From CATQHW01 sp965243545 (GTDB lineage: Bacteria; Spirochaetota; Spirochaetia; SZUA-6; Bin103): DNA of 64,000 nt. The position numbers and the translations under genes were made by a program. How positions within the stretch are numbered: position 1 is the first letter of the stretch; the number at the start of each line of letters is the position of its first letter. Location: assembly GCA_965243545.1 (NCBI GenBank), contig OZ251573.1, positions 4,092,001 through 4,156,000 on the forward strand. The letters are read 5' to 3'. Positions 1 to 8,764 of the stretch are shown here, piece by piece. Below the pieces are notes generated by a model. The model saw nothing but the letters and a program-made list of their open reading frames with translations, had not been told where the DNA came from and searched no databases.

Positions 1-143
1 AAGCGCTCTCCGTCGGGAACGGAGAAGGACAAGGCCACTTTCCCGTAAACGATTTGATGGAGACGGCAAACAAGTATCGTACACATGGACCGGGCGCGTT
101 CAAGACCCATGAGCAGCTGAAGCAGGAGCTGTTCGGCGGCTGA
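1..143 (+). CDS. 3' end of an unidentified gene (partial)
   Basis: A reading frame open from the left window edge (codons in phase with base 3) runs 46 codons to a TGA at 141-143. The visible C-terminus is basic and ends in the residues LKQELFGG. I do not recognise the family from this tail. The 130 bases between this stop and the end of argS show no gene or clear hairpin. The two genes converge. Confidence 0.4.
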   Translation, partial: ALSVGNGEGQGHFPVNDLMETANKYRTHGPGAFKTHEQLKQELFGG

Positions 144-273
144 ACGAATCTGAATTGCGGACCCGTCCCGGTTGCGGAATCCGCGCGCCGTGTACTTCAG
201 CCTCTGCCACTTGTGCGCACGTAGAGCGCGCTTGACGTAGTAGACCAGAGATTCACAGTGTCGTCAGGCATTC

Positions 274-1962
274 CTACATCCGTTCCAGGGGGCGCATGCC
301 GAGCACCAGCATGCCGTTGCGGAGGGTCTGGCGGGCGGCGTCCACCAACAGCAGCCGGCCGTCGCGCACCGGCGCCGGCGCGTCAAGCACCGGGCAGGCG
401 TGGTAGAACGCCGTGAAGGCGCGCGTCAGCCCGTACAGATAGCCGGCGGCCACGTGCGGGCTGGCGTCCCGCACGGTGCGGGCTATCGCGTCCGGGAAGC
501 CGGCGACCGCCTTGGCCAGCGCCAGCTCGGCGGCGTCGGCCAGCAGGCCGAAGTCGGCGCCGTCCGGGAGCTCCTGCCCGTAGCGGCGCAGCAGCGCGCT
601 CATCCGCGCGTGGCCGTACATCAGGTACGGGCCGGTGTCGCCCTCGAACGCGAGCGCCTCCTCGAAGTCGAACCGCACCGCCTTCTCGTTGGCGACGCGC
701 AGAATGCTGTAGCGGATGGCGCTGTGGGCGACCGCTTCGGCGCGCTCGCGGTCGACCGCCTCGCCCCGCTCGGTCAGCGCCCGGCCGGCCCGGCGCGCCG
801 CCTCCGCCATGAAGTCCTCCAGGAGCACCACGTTGCCGGACCGCGTCGACATGCTCGCCTCGTCCAGGCTGACCCAGGCGTAGTGCACGGCCTCCGGGGC
901 CGCGCCGCCGAGCAGATCGATCGCCGCGGTGAGTTGCCGGTGGTGCAGGCGCTGGTCCTCTCCCAACACGATCAGGTTGCGGTCGGCGCCGCTCTCCATC
1001 TTGTCCAGGGTGTAGGCGATGTCGCGCAGCTGGTACATGGACGTGCCGTCGGAGCGTTCGAGCACGACGACCGGATTGCGTGACGGCAGGTCGTAGCCGT
1101 CCAGGTCGAGCACCGAACGGCCGTCCCGGTCGGTCGACAGGCGGCCGGTGGCGCGCAGGCGCTCGATCACCTGCCGGGTGCGGCCGCTCCACAGGTACTG
1201 CGACTCCTTGTCGAAGCGGTCGTGGCGGATGTCGAGCGCCTCCAGCACCGCGCGCTGCCCGGCGACGCAGACGTCGACGATGGCGTCGAAGCGGCGGCGG
1301 GCGCCGGCGTCTCCCCGCTCCAGATCGCGCAGCAGGTCGAACGTCTGCCGCTCCAGGTCGGGATTCCGCGCCAGGTCGGCGTTGGCCTGCACGTACAGGT
1401 CGAGCAGCTCCGCGAACGTCACCGGCCGGCCGCCGGCGGCGATCACCAGCAGCGCGATCTGCTTGCCGACGTCGTTGACGAAGTAGCGCACCTGCAGGTC
1501 GTACCCCTCGAAGCGCAGCAGCCGCGCCAGCACGTCGCCGATCAGCGCGTTGCGCGCCCGCCCCACGTGCGGCGACGCGTTGGGGTTGATCGAGGTGTGC
1601 TCCAGCAGCGCCGTGCGGCCGGCGCCGGCGCCGCTCGATCCGTAGGCCGCGCCGGCCGCCCGCACGGCGCCGATCACGCCGGCGATCAGGGCGCCCGGAT
1701 CGATGAAGAAGTTGAGGTAGGCGCCGTCGGCGTTCACCCGCGTGAAGGCGGCCGGCAGCTCGACGGCCGCCGCCAGGTCGGCGGCGATCCGCGCCGGCGG
1801 GCGGCGCAACGCCCTGGCCAGCGGAAAGCAGGGGACGGACAGGTCGCCCAGCGACGGGTCGGGCGGCGTGGCGGCGCTCAGGCCGCCGGCGTCGGCGCCG
1901 GGGTCCAGCGTCCTGAGCGCGGCGCGCACGGCGTCGAGCGCGATGCCGCGGTAGTTCTCCAT
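274..1962 (-). CDS. argS: Arginyl-tRNA synthetase
   Basis: Class I aminoacyl-tRNA synthetase that charges tRNA-Arg with arginine in the cytoplasm. The 562-residue protein is the usual size. The N-terminal Add-1 domain is followed by the HIGH-type motif, here HVGR at residues 132-135 inside SINPNASPHVGRARNALIGD. A KMSKS-like element is seen as SMSTRSGN near residues 370-377, and the C-terminal anticodon-binding helical domain ends in MLVLGMRPLERM. The last His of HIGH is replaced by Arg, which I believe occurs in a subset of ArgRS proteins. The ATG lies 105 bases from the divergent cyclase-fusion gene, so both promoters must sit in that short gap. Confidence 0.95.
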   Translation of the reverse strand: MENYRGIALDAVRAALRTLDPGADAGGLSAATPPDPSLGDLSVPCFPLARALRRPPARIAADLAAAVELPAAFTRVNADGAYLNFFIDPGALIAGVIGAVRAAGAAYGSSGAGAGRTALLEHTSINPNASPHVGRARNALIGDVLARLLRFEGYDLQVRYFVNDVGKQIALLVIAAGGRPVTFAELLDLYVQANADLARNPDLERQTFDLLRDLERGDAGARRRFDAIVDVCVAGQRAVLEALDIRHDRFDKESQYLWSGRTRQVIERLRATGRLSTDRDGRSVLDLDGYDLPSRNPVVVLERSDGTSMYQLRDIAYTLDKMESGADRNLIVLGEDQRLHHRQLTAAIDLLGGAAPEAVHYAWVSLDEASMSTRSGNVVLLEDFMAEAARRAGRALTERGEAVDRERAEAVAHSAIRYSILRVANEKAVRFDFEEALAFEGDTGPYLMYGHARMSALLRRYGQELPDGADFGLLADAAELALAKAVAGFPDAIARTVRDASPHVAAGYLYGLTRAFTAFYHACPVLDAPAPVRDGRLLLVDAARQTLRNGMLVLGMRPLERM

Positions 1963-2067
1963 CGGCGCACGCTACGGGTACCCGTTCGATCCCGCAAGGG
2001 ACGGGCCGGCGCACGGGAACCGGCAGGCGGGAACCGGCGGCGCGCCGGCCGGTGCATAATCACCGGC

Positions 2068-3405
2068 GTGAAGCTGCGGGAGCTGGTGGCCGTCGAGCGG
2101 GTGGTGTTTCTGCGCAGCCGCGACAAGCGCGCCGCGCTGGCCGAGCTGGTGCACGCGGCGGCGCGCTCCGGCGGGCCGCTCGACGCGGAGGCGGTGATGG
2201 CCGGACTGTGGCAGCGGGAAGCGGCGCTCAGCTCCCGCATGTCCCACCGCATCGCCTTTCCTCACCTGCAGATACCCGGCTTCGGGCGAACGCTGGTAGT
2301 GATCGGCCGGTCCCGCGCCGGCGTCGACTACGACCAGGGCGAAGACGGGCGCGTGGTGTTGATCTTTCTGATCCTGGGCGACTCGCTCGACCCGGACGGG
2401 CACGTGGCGCTGCTGGCCGACATCGCCGCGACGCTCCGCGACGGGGCACTGGTCGGGCGGCTGCTGCAGGCCGACCGCCCGGAGACCGTCTACCGGCTGC
2501 TGGCCGGACCGGACCCCGCGCCGAGCCGCGCCGGCGCCGACCGCATCTCCGCGCGCGTGCTGGTCCACGCCGGCGCGCTGGCCGCGGAGGTCGAGGCGAG
2601 CACGATCATCCTGCACGTCGACGAGGTGTCCCGCCCCATGGTGCGGGAGTTCGGCGCCGCCGGCGGGTTCGGCGTCGAGCGGCGCGCCATCCTGGCCAGC
2701 TCCCGGCCGGCGTCGGAGGCGTCGCTGCCGGCCGGATTCTCCGATCAGGTGCTGATCCCGTTCTCGGTGCCGTCGCGGTCGACGCAGGTGGAGGTCGCCA
2801 TCCTGTTGGCGCTGTCGCGCGGCGTGATCGACCACGCCGACCGCGTCGTCAGCGTCTTCGGACTACCGGAGGCCGGCGTGCTCGACACCGTCGTGGTCTC
2901 CGACGTCGGGGTCGAGTTCGAGACGTTCGCGTCGGTGGGCCGGCAGCGGCTGGCCGAGATGGCGCAACGCGGAGTGCTGGAGCGGGTACTGCAGATCGGC
3001 CGCGAGCTCGCCACGCACGGACGGGAGGGCCGGCCGGTCGGCGCGCTGTTCGTGGTGGGCGATCACGAGCGGGTGCTCGGCCACTCCAGCCAGCTGGTGA
3101 TGAATCCGTTCCGCGGCTACCCGGACGACGAACGGAACCTGCTGGACCCGGCGCTCGACGAGACGATCAAGGAGTACGCGCTGATGGACGGCGCGTTCGT
3201 GGTCCGCCGCGACGGCGTGGTCGAGTCGGCCGGCACCTTTCTGGGCGCCCCGGCGTCACCCGCGCAGACGCCCGGCCTGGGCGCCCGGCACGCGGCGGCG
3301 GCGGCGATCACGGCGGCCACCGACGCCCTCGGCATCGCCATCTCGGAGTCCTCGGGCGAGACCCGCATCTTCAAGAGCGGCCAACTCGTCCTCACCATCG
3401 GCTGA
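2068..3405 (+). CDS. PTS EIIA-like / pyruvate-kinase-C-like / diadenylate cyclase fusion
   Basis: Predicted c-di-AMP synthase of 445 residues with three parts. Residues 1-150 resemble a PTS EIIA (fructose/nitrogen type) domain, with a candidate phospho-His at H66 in RIAFPHLQIPG. Residues 160-315 resemble the pyruvate-kinase C-terminal fold that precedes the cyclase in archaeal DacZ/CdaZ. Residues 320-445 are a DAC (DisA_N) domain with the DGA motif at 374-376 and RHA at 407-409 where RHR is usual, followed by ISESSG. The GTG start at 2068 is chosen because the EIIA homology begins there; the longer frame upstream is antisense to argS. A DHH phosphatase gene at 43497-44498 could act on the breakdown products. 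Cyclase function is a family-based inference. Confidence 0.85.
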   Translation: MKLRELVAVERVVFLRSRDKRAALAELVHAAARSGGPLDAEAVMAGLWQREAALSSRMSHRIAFPHLQIPGFGRTLVVIGRSRAGVDYDQGEDGRVVLIFLILGDSLDPDGHVALLADIAATLRDGALVGRLLQADRPETVYRLLAGPDPAPSRAGADRISARVLVHAGALAAEVEASTIILHVDEVSRPMVREFGAAGGFGVERRAILASSRPASEASLPAGFSDQVLIPFSVPSRSTQVEVAILLALSRGVIDHADRVVSVFGLPEAGVLDTVVVSDVGVEFETFASVGRQRLAEMAQRGVLERVLQIGRELATHGREGRPVGALFVVGDHERVLGHSSQLVMNPFRGYPDDERNLLDPALDETIKEYALMDGAFVVRRDGVVESAGTFLGAPASPAQTPGLGARHAAAAAITAATDALGIAISESSGETRIFKSGQLVLTIG

Positions 3406-4325
3406 GCGCAGTCCAGATCGACCTCGTCATCGACGGGGTTTCCGGCGAGAAATGCGCCGCCGTCGGCCCCTACTTCCTCGGCGAGGGTTTGCGAAAGGTA
3501 GAGGGACTCGATGGTCACGGCGTTCCGGCCCAACAACGTCGCCTGCGACGAACGGCCGGCCTCGATCTGCATCAACACCAGGTTCAGGGACTTCGGGAGC
3601 AATCGTCCGTAGGGCGTATCTCCGACGCGGCCGTCGTAGCTGACGGCAAATCTGATCCCCCGGTCATTCAGGCCGCTCAGGCCCGAACAGAATCTGTCGA
3701 ACGTGACGCCCGATGAATAACGATGATCCCTCGTACCGGACACGCCCTGGTACGGCGGATCGAGGTAGACGACGTCGCCGGTTCCGGCGGAGGACAGGAC
3801 ATCGAGGAAGTCGACCGACGTAAACGCCGTCCGTCCGCGCATGAGCAGGGATACCGCCGTGATGTTGTCCCGCATTTTCGAGGGATGCGTTCCCAGGCGG
3901 CGTTTGTCAGGACTCTGGTTGAAGTCGCCGTCGCTGTTATAGCGGACGGAGCTCTTGACGCATCTTGCCAGCAGATACAGGAGCAGCCTTGGGTCCCGCG
4001 TCCGATTGAACTGATCCCGGACCGCATAGTAGTGGCGCACGTGGTCGGCGGCGCGGCCGCGCCAGACCGACCGGTAGAAGTCCGCCGTCTCCTCCGGCTT
4101 GTCGACGATCAGCGACAGCAGCTCGGTCAACGGCCGATTGACGTCGTTCAGCCAGTATTCATCACTCCTCGCCCGGCGGGCGCAAGCCAGAGAAAGCGCG
4201 GCGGAGCCGGCAAACGGTTCGATCAGACGATGCATCCGGACCGGCAGGTAGTCCAGAATGCGCGGCGCAAGGAGCCGTTTGCTGCCCTGGTATTGAAACG
4301 GCTGGGGCGCGGCGGAGGCCCCCAT
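3117..4325 (-). CDS. D12-class DNA N6-adenine methyltransferase (Dam-like)
   Basis: Predicted to transfer a methyl group from SAM to adenine N6 in DNA. Visible motifs in the 402-residue frame are QYQGSKRLLAP (residues 11-21, replacing the usual WxGGK), the SAM-binding EPFAGSAALSL (36-46) and catalytic DPPY (189-192). Recognisable homology ends near residue 300. The last roughly 96 codons are antisense to the 3' end of the diadenylate cyclase gene, so the natural C-terminus has probably been lost or extended. The ATG overlaps the aspS stop by one base (TAATG), so it is translationally coupled as the last gene of the gatCAB-aspS operon. No restriction endonuclease is adjacent, and the target sequence cannot be read from the protein. 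Confidence 0.85.
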   Translation of the reverse strand: MGASAAPQPFQYQGSKRLLAPRILDYLPVRMHRLIEPFAGSAALSLACARRARSDEYWLNDVNRPLTELLSLIVDKPEETADFYRSVWRGRAADHVRHYYAVRDQFNRTRDPRLLLYLLARCVKSSVRYNSDGDFNQSPDKRRLGTHPSKMRDNITAVSLLMRGRTAFTSVDFLDVLSSAGTGDVVYLDPPYQGVSGTRDHRYSSGVTFDRFCSGLSGLNDRGIRFAVSYDGRVGDTPYGRLLPKSLNLVLMQIEAGRSSQATLLGRNAVTIESLYLSQTLAEEVGADGGAFLAGNPVDDEVDLDCAQPMVRTSWPLLKMRVSPEDSEMAMPRASVAAVIAAAAACRAPRPGVCAGDAGAPRKVPADSTTPSRRTTNAPSISAYSLIVSSSAGSSRFRSSSG

Positions 4326-5623
4326 TACGGGCGGGTGCGTTTGCGGTCGCGGGGGAAGAGGGTCGCCTCCTTGACGTTTTCCAGACCCAGGACCTTCTGC
4401 GTGAGGCGCTCCAGGCCGATGGCGAACCCGCCGTGCGGGGGGCAGCCGTAGCGGAACACCTGCAGGTAGTCGGCCAGCGATTCGACTGACAGGCCGTTGG
4501 CGGTGATGCTTTCGGCCAGCGCGCCGTACTGCTCGATGCGCCGGCCGCCGGTGGTGATCTCCACGCCGCGGAACAGCAGGTCGAACGACATCGTCTTGCC
4601 GTCCGGCGCCGGATGCGTGTAGAATGGCCGCTTGCGGCGCGGATCGCCGTACACGAAGCACCCCTCGGTACCGTGCTCGCCCTCCGCCCACGCGCACAGC
4701 TCCCGCTCCACCTCCGGCGACACCTCGTAGACCCGCCGCCCCAACCGGTCGGAGGCGACCTCGAGCGCCCGGTCGTGGTGCAGCCGCGGCAGCGCGTCGA
4801 CCGCCGCGGCGTCCGGCACCGACGCGCCCCAGGCGGCCAGCTCCCGCCCGTTGCGCTCGGCGACCGCCGCAAAGATCGTCTTGAGGATGCGCTGCTCCAG
4901 GTCCATCAAGTCGTGCTCGCTGTCGATGAAGGCGATCTCCACGTCGAGCGACACGTACTCGTTCAAGTGGCGCGGGGTGTCGTGCTTTTCAGCGCGATAG
5001 GCGTGCCCGACCTCGAACACCCGCTCCAGCCCGGACGCCACCATCGCCTGCTTGTAGAGCTGCGGCGACTGCGCCAGGAACACGTCGCGGTCGAAGTAGC
5101 GCACCGCGAACAGGCCGGTGCCGCCCTCGGTGCCGGAGCCGATCAGCTTGGCGGTCTTGATCTCCGTGAATCCCTCGCCGCGCAGGTGGCGGGCAAAGCT
5201 CTCCACGATCGTCGCCTGCACCTTGAAGACGTCGAGCAGTTTGGGGATGCGGAGCGCCAGCATACGGTGGTCGAGCTGCGCGTCGAGCGACAGGTTCTCC
5301 GGCCGGCCGTTGACCGCCAGCGGCAGGTCGGCCGCGGCCGCCGACAGGACGCGGTGCTCCCGCACCTGCACCTCGAACCCGCCGGGGGCGCGCTCGTTCG
5401 CTTCCGCGGTTCCGGTAGCGGCGATCACGGACTCGGAGGAGAGGTCCACCGCGCCCGGGAACACCAGCTGCGCGATGCCGCTCCGGTCGCGCAGCAGCAC
5501 GAACGACACGCGGCCGAGCGAGCGGACCCGGTGCACCCAGCCGGCCACCGTCACCACCGCGCCGCGCGCGGCGCCCAGGTCGGCGGTCAGCGTCCGGTTG
5601 CCCCACGAGCCGGCGTCCGTCAT
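4325..5623 (-). CDS. aspS: Aspartyl-tRNA synthetase, short archaeal (probably non-discriminating) type
   Basis: Class IIb synthetase that charges tRNA-Asp and, if non-discriminating, misacylates tRNA-Asn with Asp. At 432 residues it lacks the GAD insertion of the roughly 590-residue bacterial AspRS and matches the archaeal/AspRS2 size. An OB-fold anticodon domain covers about residues 20-110. The catalytic core carries GSGTEGGTGLF (162-172), SPQLYKQ and a motif 2 around 203-223, and motif 3 GGFAIGLERLT lies near 401-411. It follows gatB with an ATGA overlap. That placement directly suggests the product Asp-tRNA(Asn) is handed to GatCAB for amidation. Whether it is truly non-discriminating is inferred from type and context. 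Confidence 0.93.
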   Translation of the reverse strand: MTDAGSWGNRTLTADLGAARGAVVTVAGWVHRVRSLGRVSFVLLRDRSGIAQLVFPGAVDLSSESVIAATGTAEANERAPGGFEVQVREHRVLSAAAADLPLAVNGRPENLSLDAQLDHRMLALRIPKLLDVFKVQATIVESFARHLRGEGFTEIKTAKLIGSGTEGGTGLFAVRYFDRDVFLAQSPQLYKQAMVASGLERVFEVGHAYRAEKHDTPRHLNEYVSLDVEIAFIDSEHDLMDLEQRILKTIFAAVAERNGRELAAWGASVPDAAAVDALPRLHHDRALEVASDRLGRRVYEVSPEVERELCAWAEGEHGTEGCFVYGDPRRKRPFYTHPAPDGKTMSFDLLFRGVEITTGGRRIEQYGALAESITANGLSVESLADYLQVFRYGCPPHGGFAIGLERLTQKVLGLENVKEATLFPRDRKRTRP

Positions 5624-7068
5624 CCGTCGCCTCCGGCCCGCGCTTGCAGGATGCGCCGGAGCGGTTCCGGGGCCGCACGGCCGCCGGTCCGCTTCATCAC
5701 CTCGCCGATCAGAAAGCCGACCGGCCGGCGGTCGCCCTGCCGCAGCTGCGCGGCGGCCTCCGGGAACGCCGCCATCGCCGCATCGACGCAGGCGCCGAGC
5801 TCGGCCGGGTCGGCGATCAGGCGCAGGCCCCGCCGGTCGACCACCTGCGCCGGGTCCAGGTCATCGGTCAACACCGCCTCCAGCACCCCCTTGGCGATCT
5901 TGCCGGAGATGGCGCCGGATTCGATCAGCGCCAGCAGCTCGCTCAGACGCTCGGCCGTCAGCGGCGACTCGGCGATGGTGACGCCGGCGCGGTTGAGGAG
6001 CCGGCGCACGTCGCCGGCGAGCCAGCGCGCCGCCTGCTGCGCGTCGGCGCCGGCGGCGACCGCCCGCTCGAACACCCCGGCGGTCGCCCGCTCGTCGCTC
6101 AGGAACTCGGCCTGCGCGCCGGTCAGCCGGTACTGGCCCGCCAGCCGGTCGCGCAACGCCTGCGGCAGCTCCACCTGTCCCGCTTCGACCGCCTGCAGGA
6201 ACGCCGCGTCGGGCCGTAGCGGCGGCAGGTCGGGCTCCGGGAAGTAGCGGTAGTCGGAGTCCGACTCCTTCACCCGCATCGATTGCGTCACGTCCCGGTT
6301 CTCGTTCCAGTGGCGGGTCTCCACCCGCACCGTCCGTCCGGCTTGCAGCTCCCGCCGCTGCCGGTCGAGCTCGAACTCGACGGCGCGGCCCACGAACTTG
6401 AAGGAGTTGAGGTTCTTGATCTCCACCTTGCTGCCCAGGCCCGCGCCCGCACGGTTGACCGAAACGTTGGCGTCGCACCGCAACGAGCCCTCCTCCATGT
6501 TGCCGTCGCACACGCCGAGGTGGCGGACCACGCGCCGGAAGTATTGCAGAAAGGCGATCGCCTCGTCCCCGCCGCGCAGCTCCGGCGCGGTCACGATCTC
6601 CACCAGCGGCGTGCCGGAGCGGTTGAAGTCGAGCAGGGAGACGTCGCCGGCGTGGATCATCTTGCCGGCGTCCTCCTCCAGGTGGACCTCCCGGATCGCC
6701 ACGGTCCGGGGCGGCGACAGCGGCGCGGCCAGCGCGCCGCCGGCGCCGATCGGCGCGCCGTACTGCGAGATCTGATAGTTCTTGGGCAGGTCGGGATAGA
6801 AGTAGTTCTTCCGCTCGAACACCGCTTCGGCGCTGAGCGCGCACCCCATCGCCTGCGCCACCACGTAGGCCATGCGCGCGGCCTCACGGTTGAGGGCCGG
6901 CAGCACGCCCGGAAACCCCAGGCAGATCGGGCAGACGCGGGTGTTGGGGTCGCCGCCGAAGGCGACCGGGCAGCCGCAGAAGACCTTGGTGCGGGTGTCG
7001 AGCTGGATGTGTATCTCCAGCCCCACGAAGGCGTCGAACGCTTCGCGCGGCGCGCCGGCGGCGCTCAT
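5620..7068 (-). CDS. gatB: Asp-tRNA(Asn)/Glu-tRNA(Gln) amidotransferase subunit B
   Basis: tRNA-binding and kinase subunit of GatCAB. It phosphorylates the misacylated Asp or Glu, which is then amidated with ammonia channelled from GatA. The 482-residue protein shows the family signatures VGLEIHIQL near the N-terminus, the zinc-ligand region CGCP...CPICLGFPG, YPDLPKNYQISQY and RCDANVSV, and ends with the YqeY-like helical tail (VGFLIGEVMKRTGG). The ATG at 7068 overlaps the gatA stop (ATGA), and its own TGA overlaps the aspS ATG. The longer frame upstream is a shadow of gatA. Confidence 0.96.
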   Translation of the reverse strand: MSAAGAPREAFDAFVGLEIHIQLDTRTKVFCGCPVAFGGDPNTRVCPICLGFPGVLPALNREAARMAYVVAQAMGCALSAEAVFERKNYFYPDLPKNYQISQYGAPIGAGGALAAPLSPPRTVAIREVHLEEDAGKMIHAGDVSLLDFNRSGTPLVEIVTAPELRGGDEAIAFLQYFRRVVRHLGVCDGNMEEGSLRCDANVSVNRAGAGLGSKVEIKNLNSFKFVGRAVEFELDRQRRELQAGRTVRVETRHWNENRDVTQSMRVKESDSDYRYFPEPDLPPLRPDAAFLQAVEAGQVELPQALRDRLAGQYRLTGAQAEFLSDERATAGVFERAVAAGADAQQAARWLAGDVRRLLNRAGVTIAESPLTAERLSELLALIESGAISGKIAKGVLEAVLTDDLDPAQVVDRRGLRLIADPAELGACVDAAMAAFPEAAAQLRQGDRRPVGFLIGEVMKRTGGRAAPEPLRRILQARAGGDG

Positions 7069-8456
7069 CGCCAATCCTCCGCGTACCCCGGCGGACGGGC
7101 CGGCGGATGTTCGGCCGCGTAGCGGGCGGCCACGTCCAGGATGAGCCGTTCCCCGAAGTTGGGTCCGATCAGCTGCATGCCGATCGGTACGCGCGCCTGC
7201 GGGGTGGGAAAGCTGAGCGCGGGCGCGCCGGCCAGATTGGCCACGGTCGTGTACCGGTCGGCTACCTTCTGCTCGAACGGATCGAGGCGGGCGCTGCCGC
7301 GCGCGAACGGCGGCACCGGGTAGACCGGCATCAGCAGCAGGTCGACCCGGTCGAACAGCGCGGCCAGCTCGCCGCGCAACGCGGTGCGCACCCGTTGCGC
7401 GCGCAGGTAGTAGCGGTCGTGGAACCCGGAGCGGAGCACGTAGGTGCCGGCCAGCACGCGCAGCTTGACCTCGTCTCCGAATCCGGCCGAGCGGGAGGCC
7501 ATGATCGTATCGTCGGCCGAATCGCCGGCGGCGCGCGCCCCGTAGCGGACGCCGTCGAAGCGGGCCAGGTTGGCGCTCGCCTCGGCGCAGGAGATCACGT
7601 AGTAGGCGGCGGCCGCATAACGCAGGGTGTCCAGGTCCACGTCGACCATACGGTAGCCCAACGCGGCCAGCTGGCCGGCCGCGGCGTCGAACGCCGCCCG
7701 CACCTGCGGGTCGCGCAGCTCCCGCCGGCACGCGCCCGGCACGCCGATCGTGCGCGCCGCGTCCCGGTTGGGCGTTCCCGCCACCGTCGACTGGTCGCGT
7801 TCGTCCGGCCCGGCGATCACCTCCAGCACCTGTCCGCACCGCGCCGGCGAATCGGCGATGATGCCGATCACCTCCAGCGACGATGCGTAGGAGACCAGGC
7901 CGAACCGGCTCACCACGCCGTAGGTCGGCTTGAGCCCGAACACGCCGCAGAACGACGCCGGCTGCCGGACCGACCCGCCGGTGTCCGATCCCAGGGCGAA
8001 CGGCACGATGCCGGCCGCCACCGCCGCCGCCGAGCCGCCGCTCGACCCGCCGGGGACCAGTTCCGGGTCCCACGGGTTGGCGCAGCCGCCGTGCACGGAC
8101 GCCTGCGTGTCGGAGCCCATGCCGAACTCGTCCAGGTTGGTCTTGCCGGCGACGATCGCGCCGGCGTCCTGCAGCCGGCGGACGCAGGTGGCGCTGAACG
8201 GGGCCACGTGCCCGCGAAGCAGAGCGGAGCCGCAGCTGAGCGGCTGGCCGGCCACCGCGATGTTGTCCTTGACCGCGCACGGCACGCCGGCCAGCGGCCC
8301 CGCCGCTTCTGCGCCGGCCGGTTCCGTGCCGCCGGCCGCGTCCGCGAACGACACGAAGGCGTTGATCCGTTCGTTCCAGGCGCGCGCGTAGGCCAGCCAG
8401 CGGCCCCGCCGCTCCTGATCCGCGAATACCGCGCGCCAGCGCGCGTCCGGTGACAT
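7065..8456 (-). CDS. gatA: Asp-tRNA(Asn)/Glu-tRNA(Gln) amidotransferase subunit A
   Basis: Amidase-signature glutaminase that releases ammonia from glutamine for GatB. The 463 residues contain the catalytic Lys in CAVKDNIAVAGQPLSCGS and the cis-Ser/Ser nucleophile region GGSSGGSAAAVAAG followed by LGSDTGGSVRQPASFCGV, i.e. the full Ser-cisSer-Lys triad. The C-terminal substrate loop reads LSFPTPQARVPIGMQLIGP. It starts at an ATG 20 bases after the gatC stop and overlaps gatB by four bases, giving the order gatC-gatA-gatB-aspS. Complete domain, no oddities. Confidence 0.97.
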   Translation of the reverse strand: MSPDARWRAVFADQERRGRWLAYARAWNERINAFVSFADAAGGTEPAGAEAAGPLAGVPCAVKDNIAVAGQPLSCGSALLRGHVAPFSATCVRRLQDAGAIVAGKTNLDEFGMGSDTQASVHGGCANPWDPELVPGGSSGGSAAAVAAGIVPFALGSDTGGSVRQPASFCGVFGLKPTYGVVSRFGLVSYASSLEVIGIIADSPARCGQVLEVIAGPDERDQSTVAGTPNRDAARTIGVPGACRRELRDPQVRAAFDAAAGQLAALGYRMVDVDLDTLRYAAAAYYVISCAEASANLARFDGVRYGARAAGDSADDTIMASRSAGFGDEVKLRVLAGTYVLRSGFHDRYYLRAQRVRTALRGELAALFDRVDLLLMPVYPVPPFARGSARLDPFEQKVADRYTTVANLAGAPALSFPTPQARVPIGMQLIGPNFGERLILDVAARYAAEHPPARPPGYAEDWR

Positions 8457-8476
8457 CCGTTCCGCCTTGGCCGCCG

Positions 8477-8764
8477 CTACAGGACGTTGGGAACCACGAT
8501 GAACCGATCGTCGCGGTCCGGCGCCGCGCTCACGGGATCGTAGGTGGTCGGCACGGTCGAGACCCGGTCGTCGCGCAGCCGCGTTCCGGTCGACAGCGGG
8601 TGGGTGGTGGGCGGCAGATGATCGACGTCCGCCTCCGCCAGCAGCGCGAAGTAGTCGACGATGCGCGACAGCTCCGCCTGCAGCCGCGCGCGCTCCTGCG
8701 CGCCGACGCGCAACCGGGCCATGGCGGCGGTCTCATCCAGGATACCGGCCTCTCGTTCACCCAC
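8477..8764 (-). CDS. gatC: Asp-tRNA(Asn)/Glu-tRNA(Gln) amidotransferase subunit C
   Basis: Small scaffold subunit that wraps around GatA and stabilises its contact with GatB. The 95-residue reading matches the family pattern: an N-terminal ILDETAAMARLRV helix, IVDYFALLAEADVDHLPPT and the LRDDRV motif. I chose the GTG at 8764, preceded by GAGG at short spacing, rather than the ATG at 8722, because the conserved first helix lies upstream of that ATG. The start is the uncertain part. A TTGACA on this strand (8799-8794) lies only about 30 bases before the GTG, so the leader would be very short. First gene of the gatCAB-aspS-methylase operon. Confidence 0.9.
   Translation of the reverse strand: MGEREAGILDETAAMARLRVGAQERARLQAELSRIVDYFALLAEADVDHLPPTTHPLSTGTRLRDDRVSTVPTTYDPVSAAPDRDDRFIVVPNVL

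Noticed and set aside
383..2014. Long Arg/Pro-rich frame overlapping argS
   Set aside because: Same strand, different frame of argS; composition typical of frame-shifted GC-rich coding DNA.
1222..2067. N-terminal extension of the cyclase-fusion gene
   Set aside because: The frame is open back to 1222 but that part is antisense to argS and has no homology; the EIIA domain begins at the GTG 2068.
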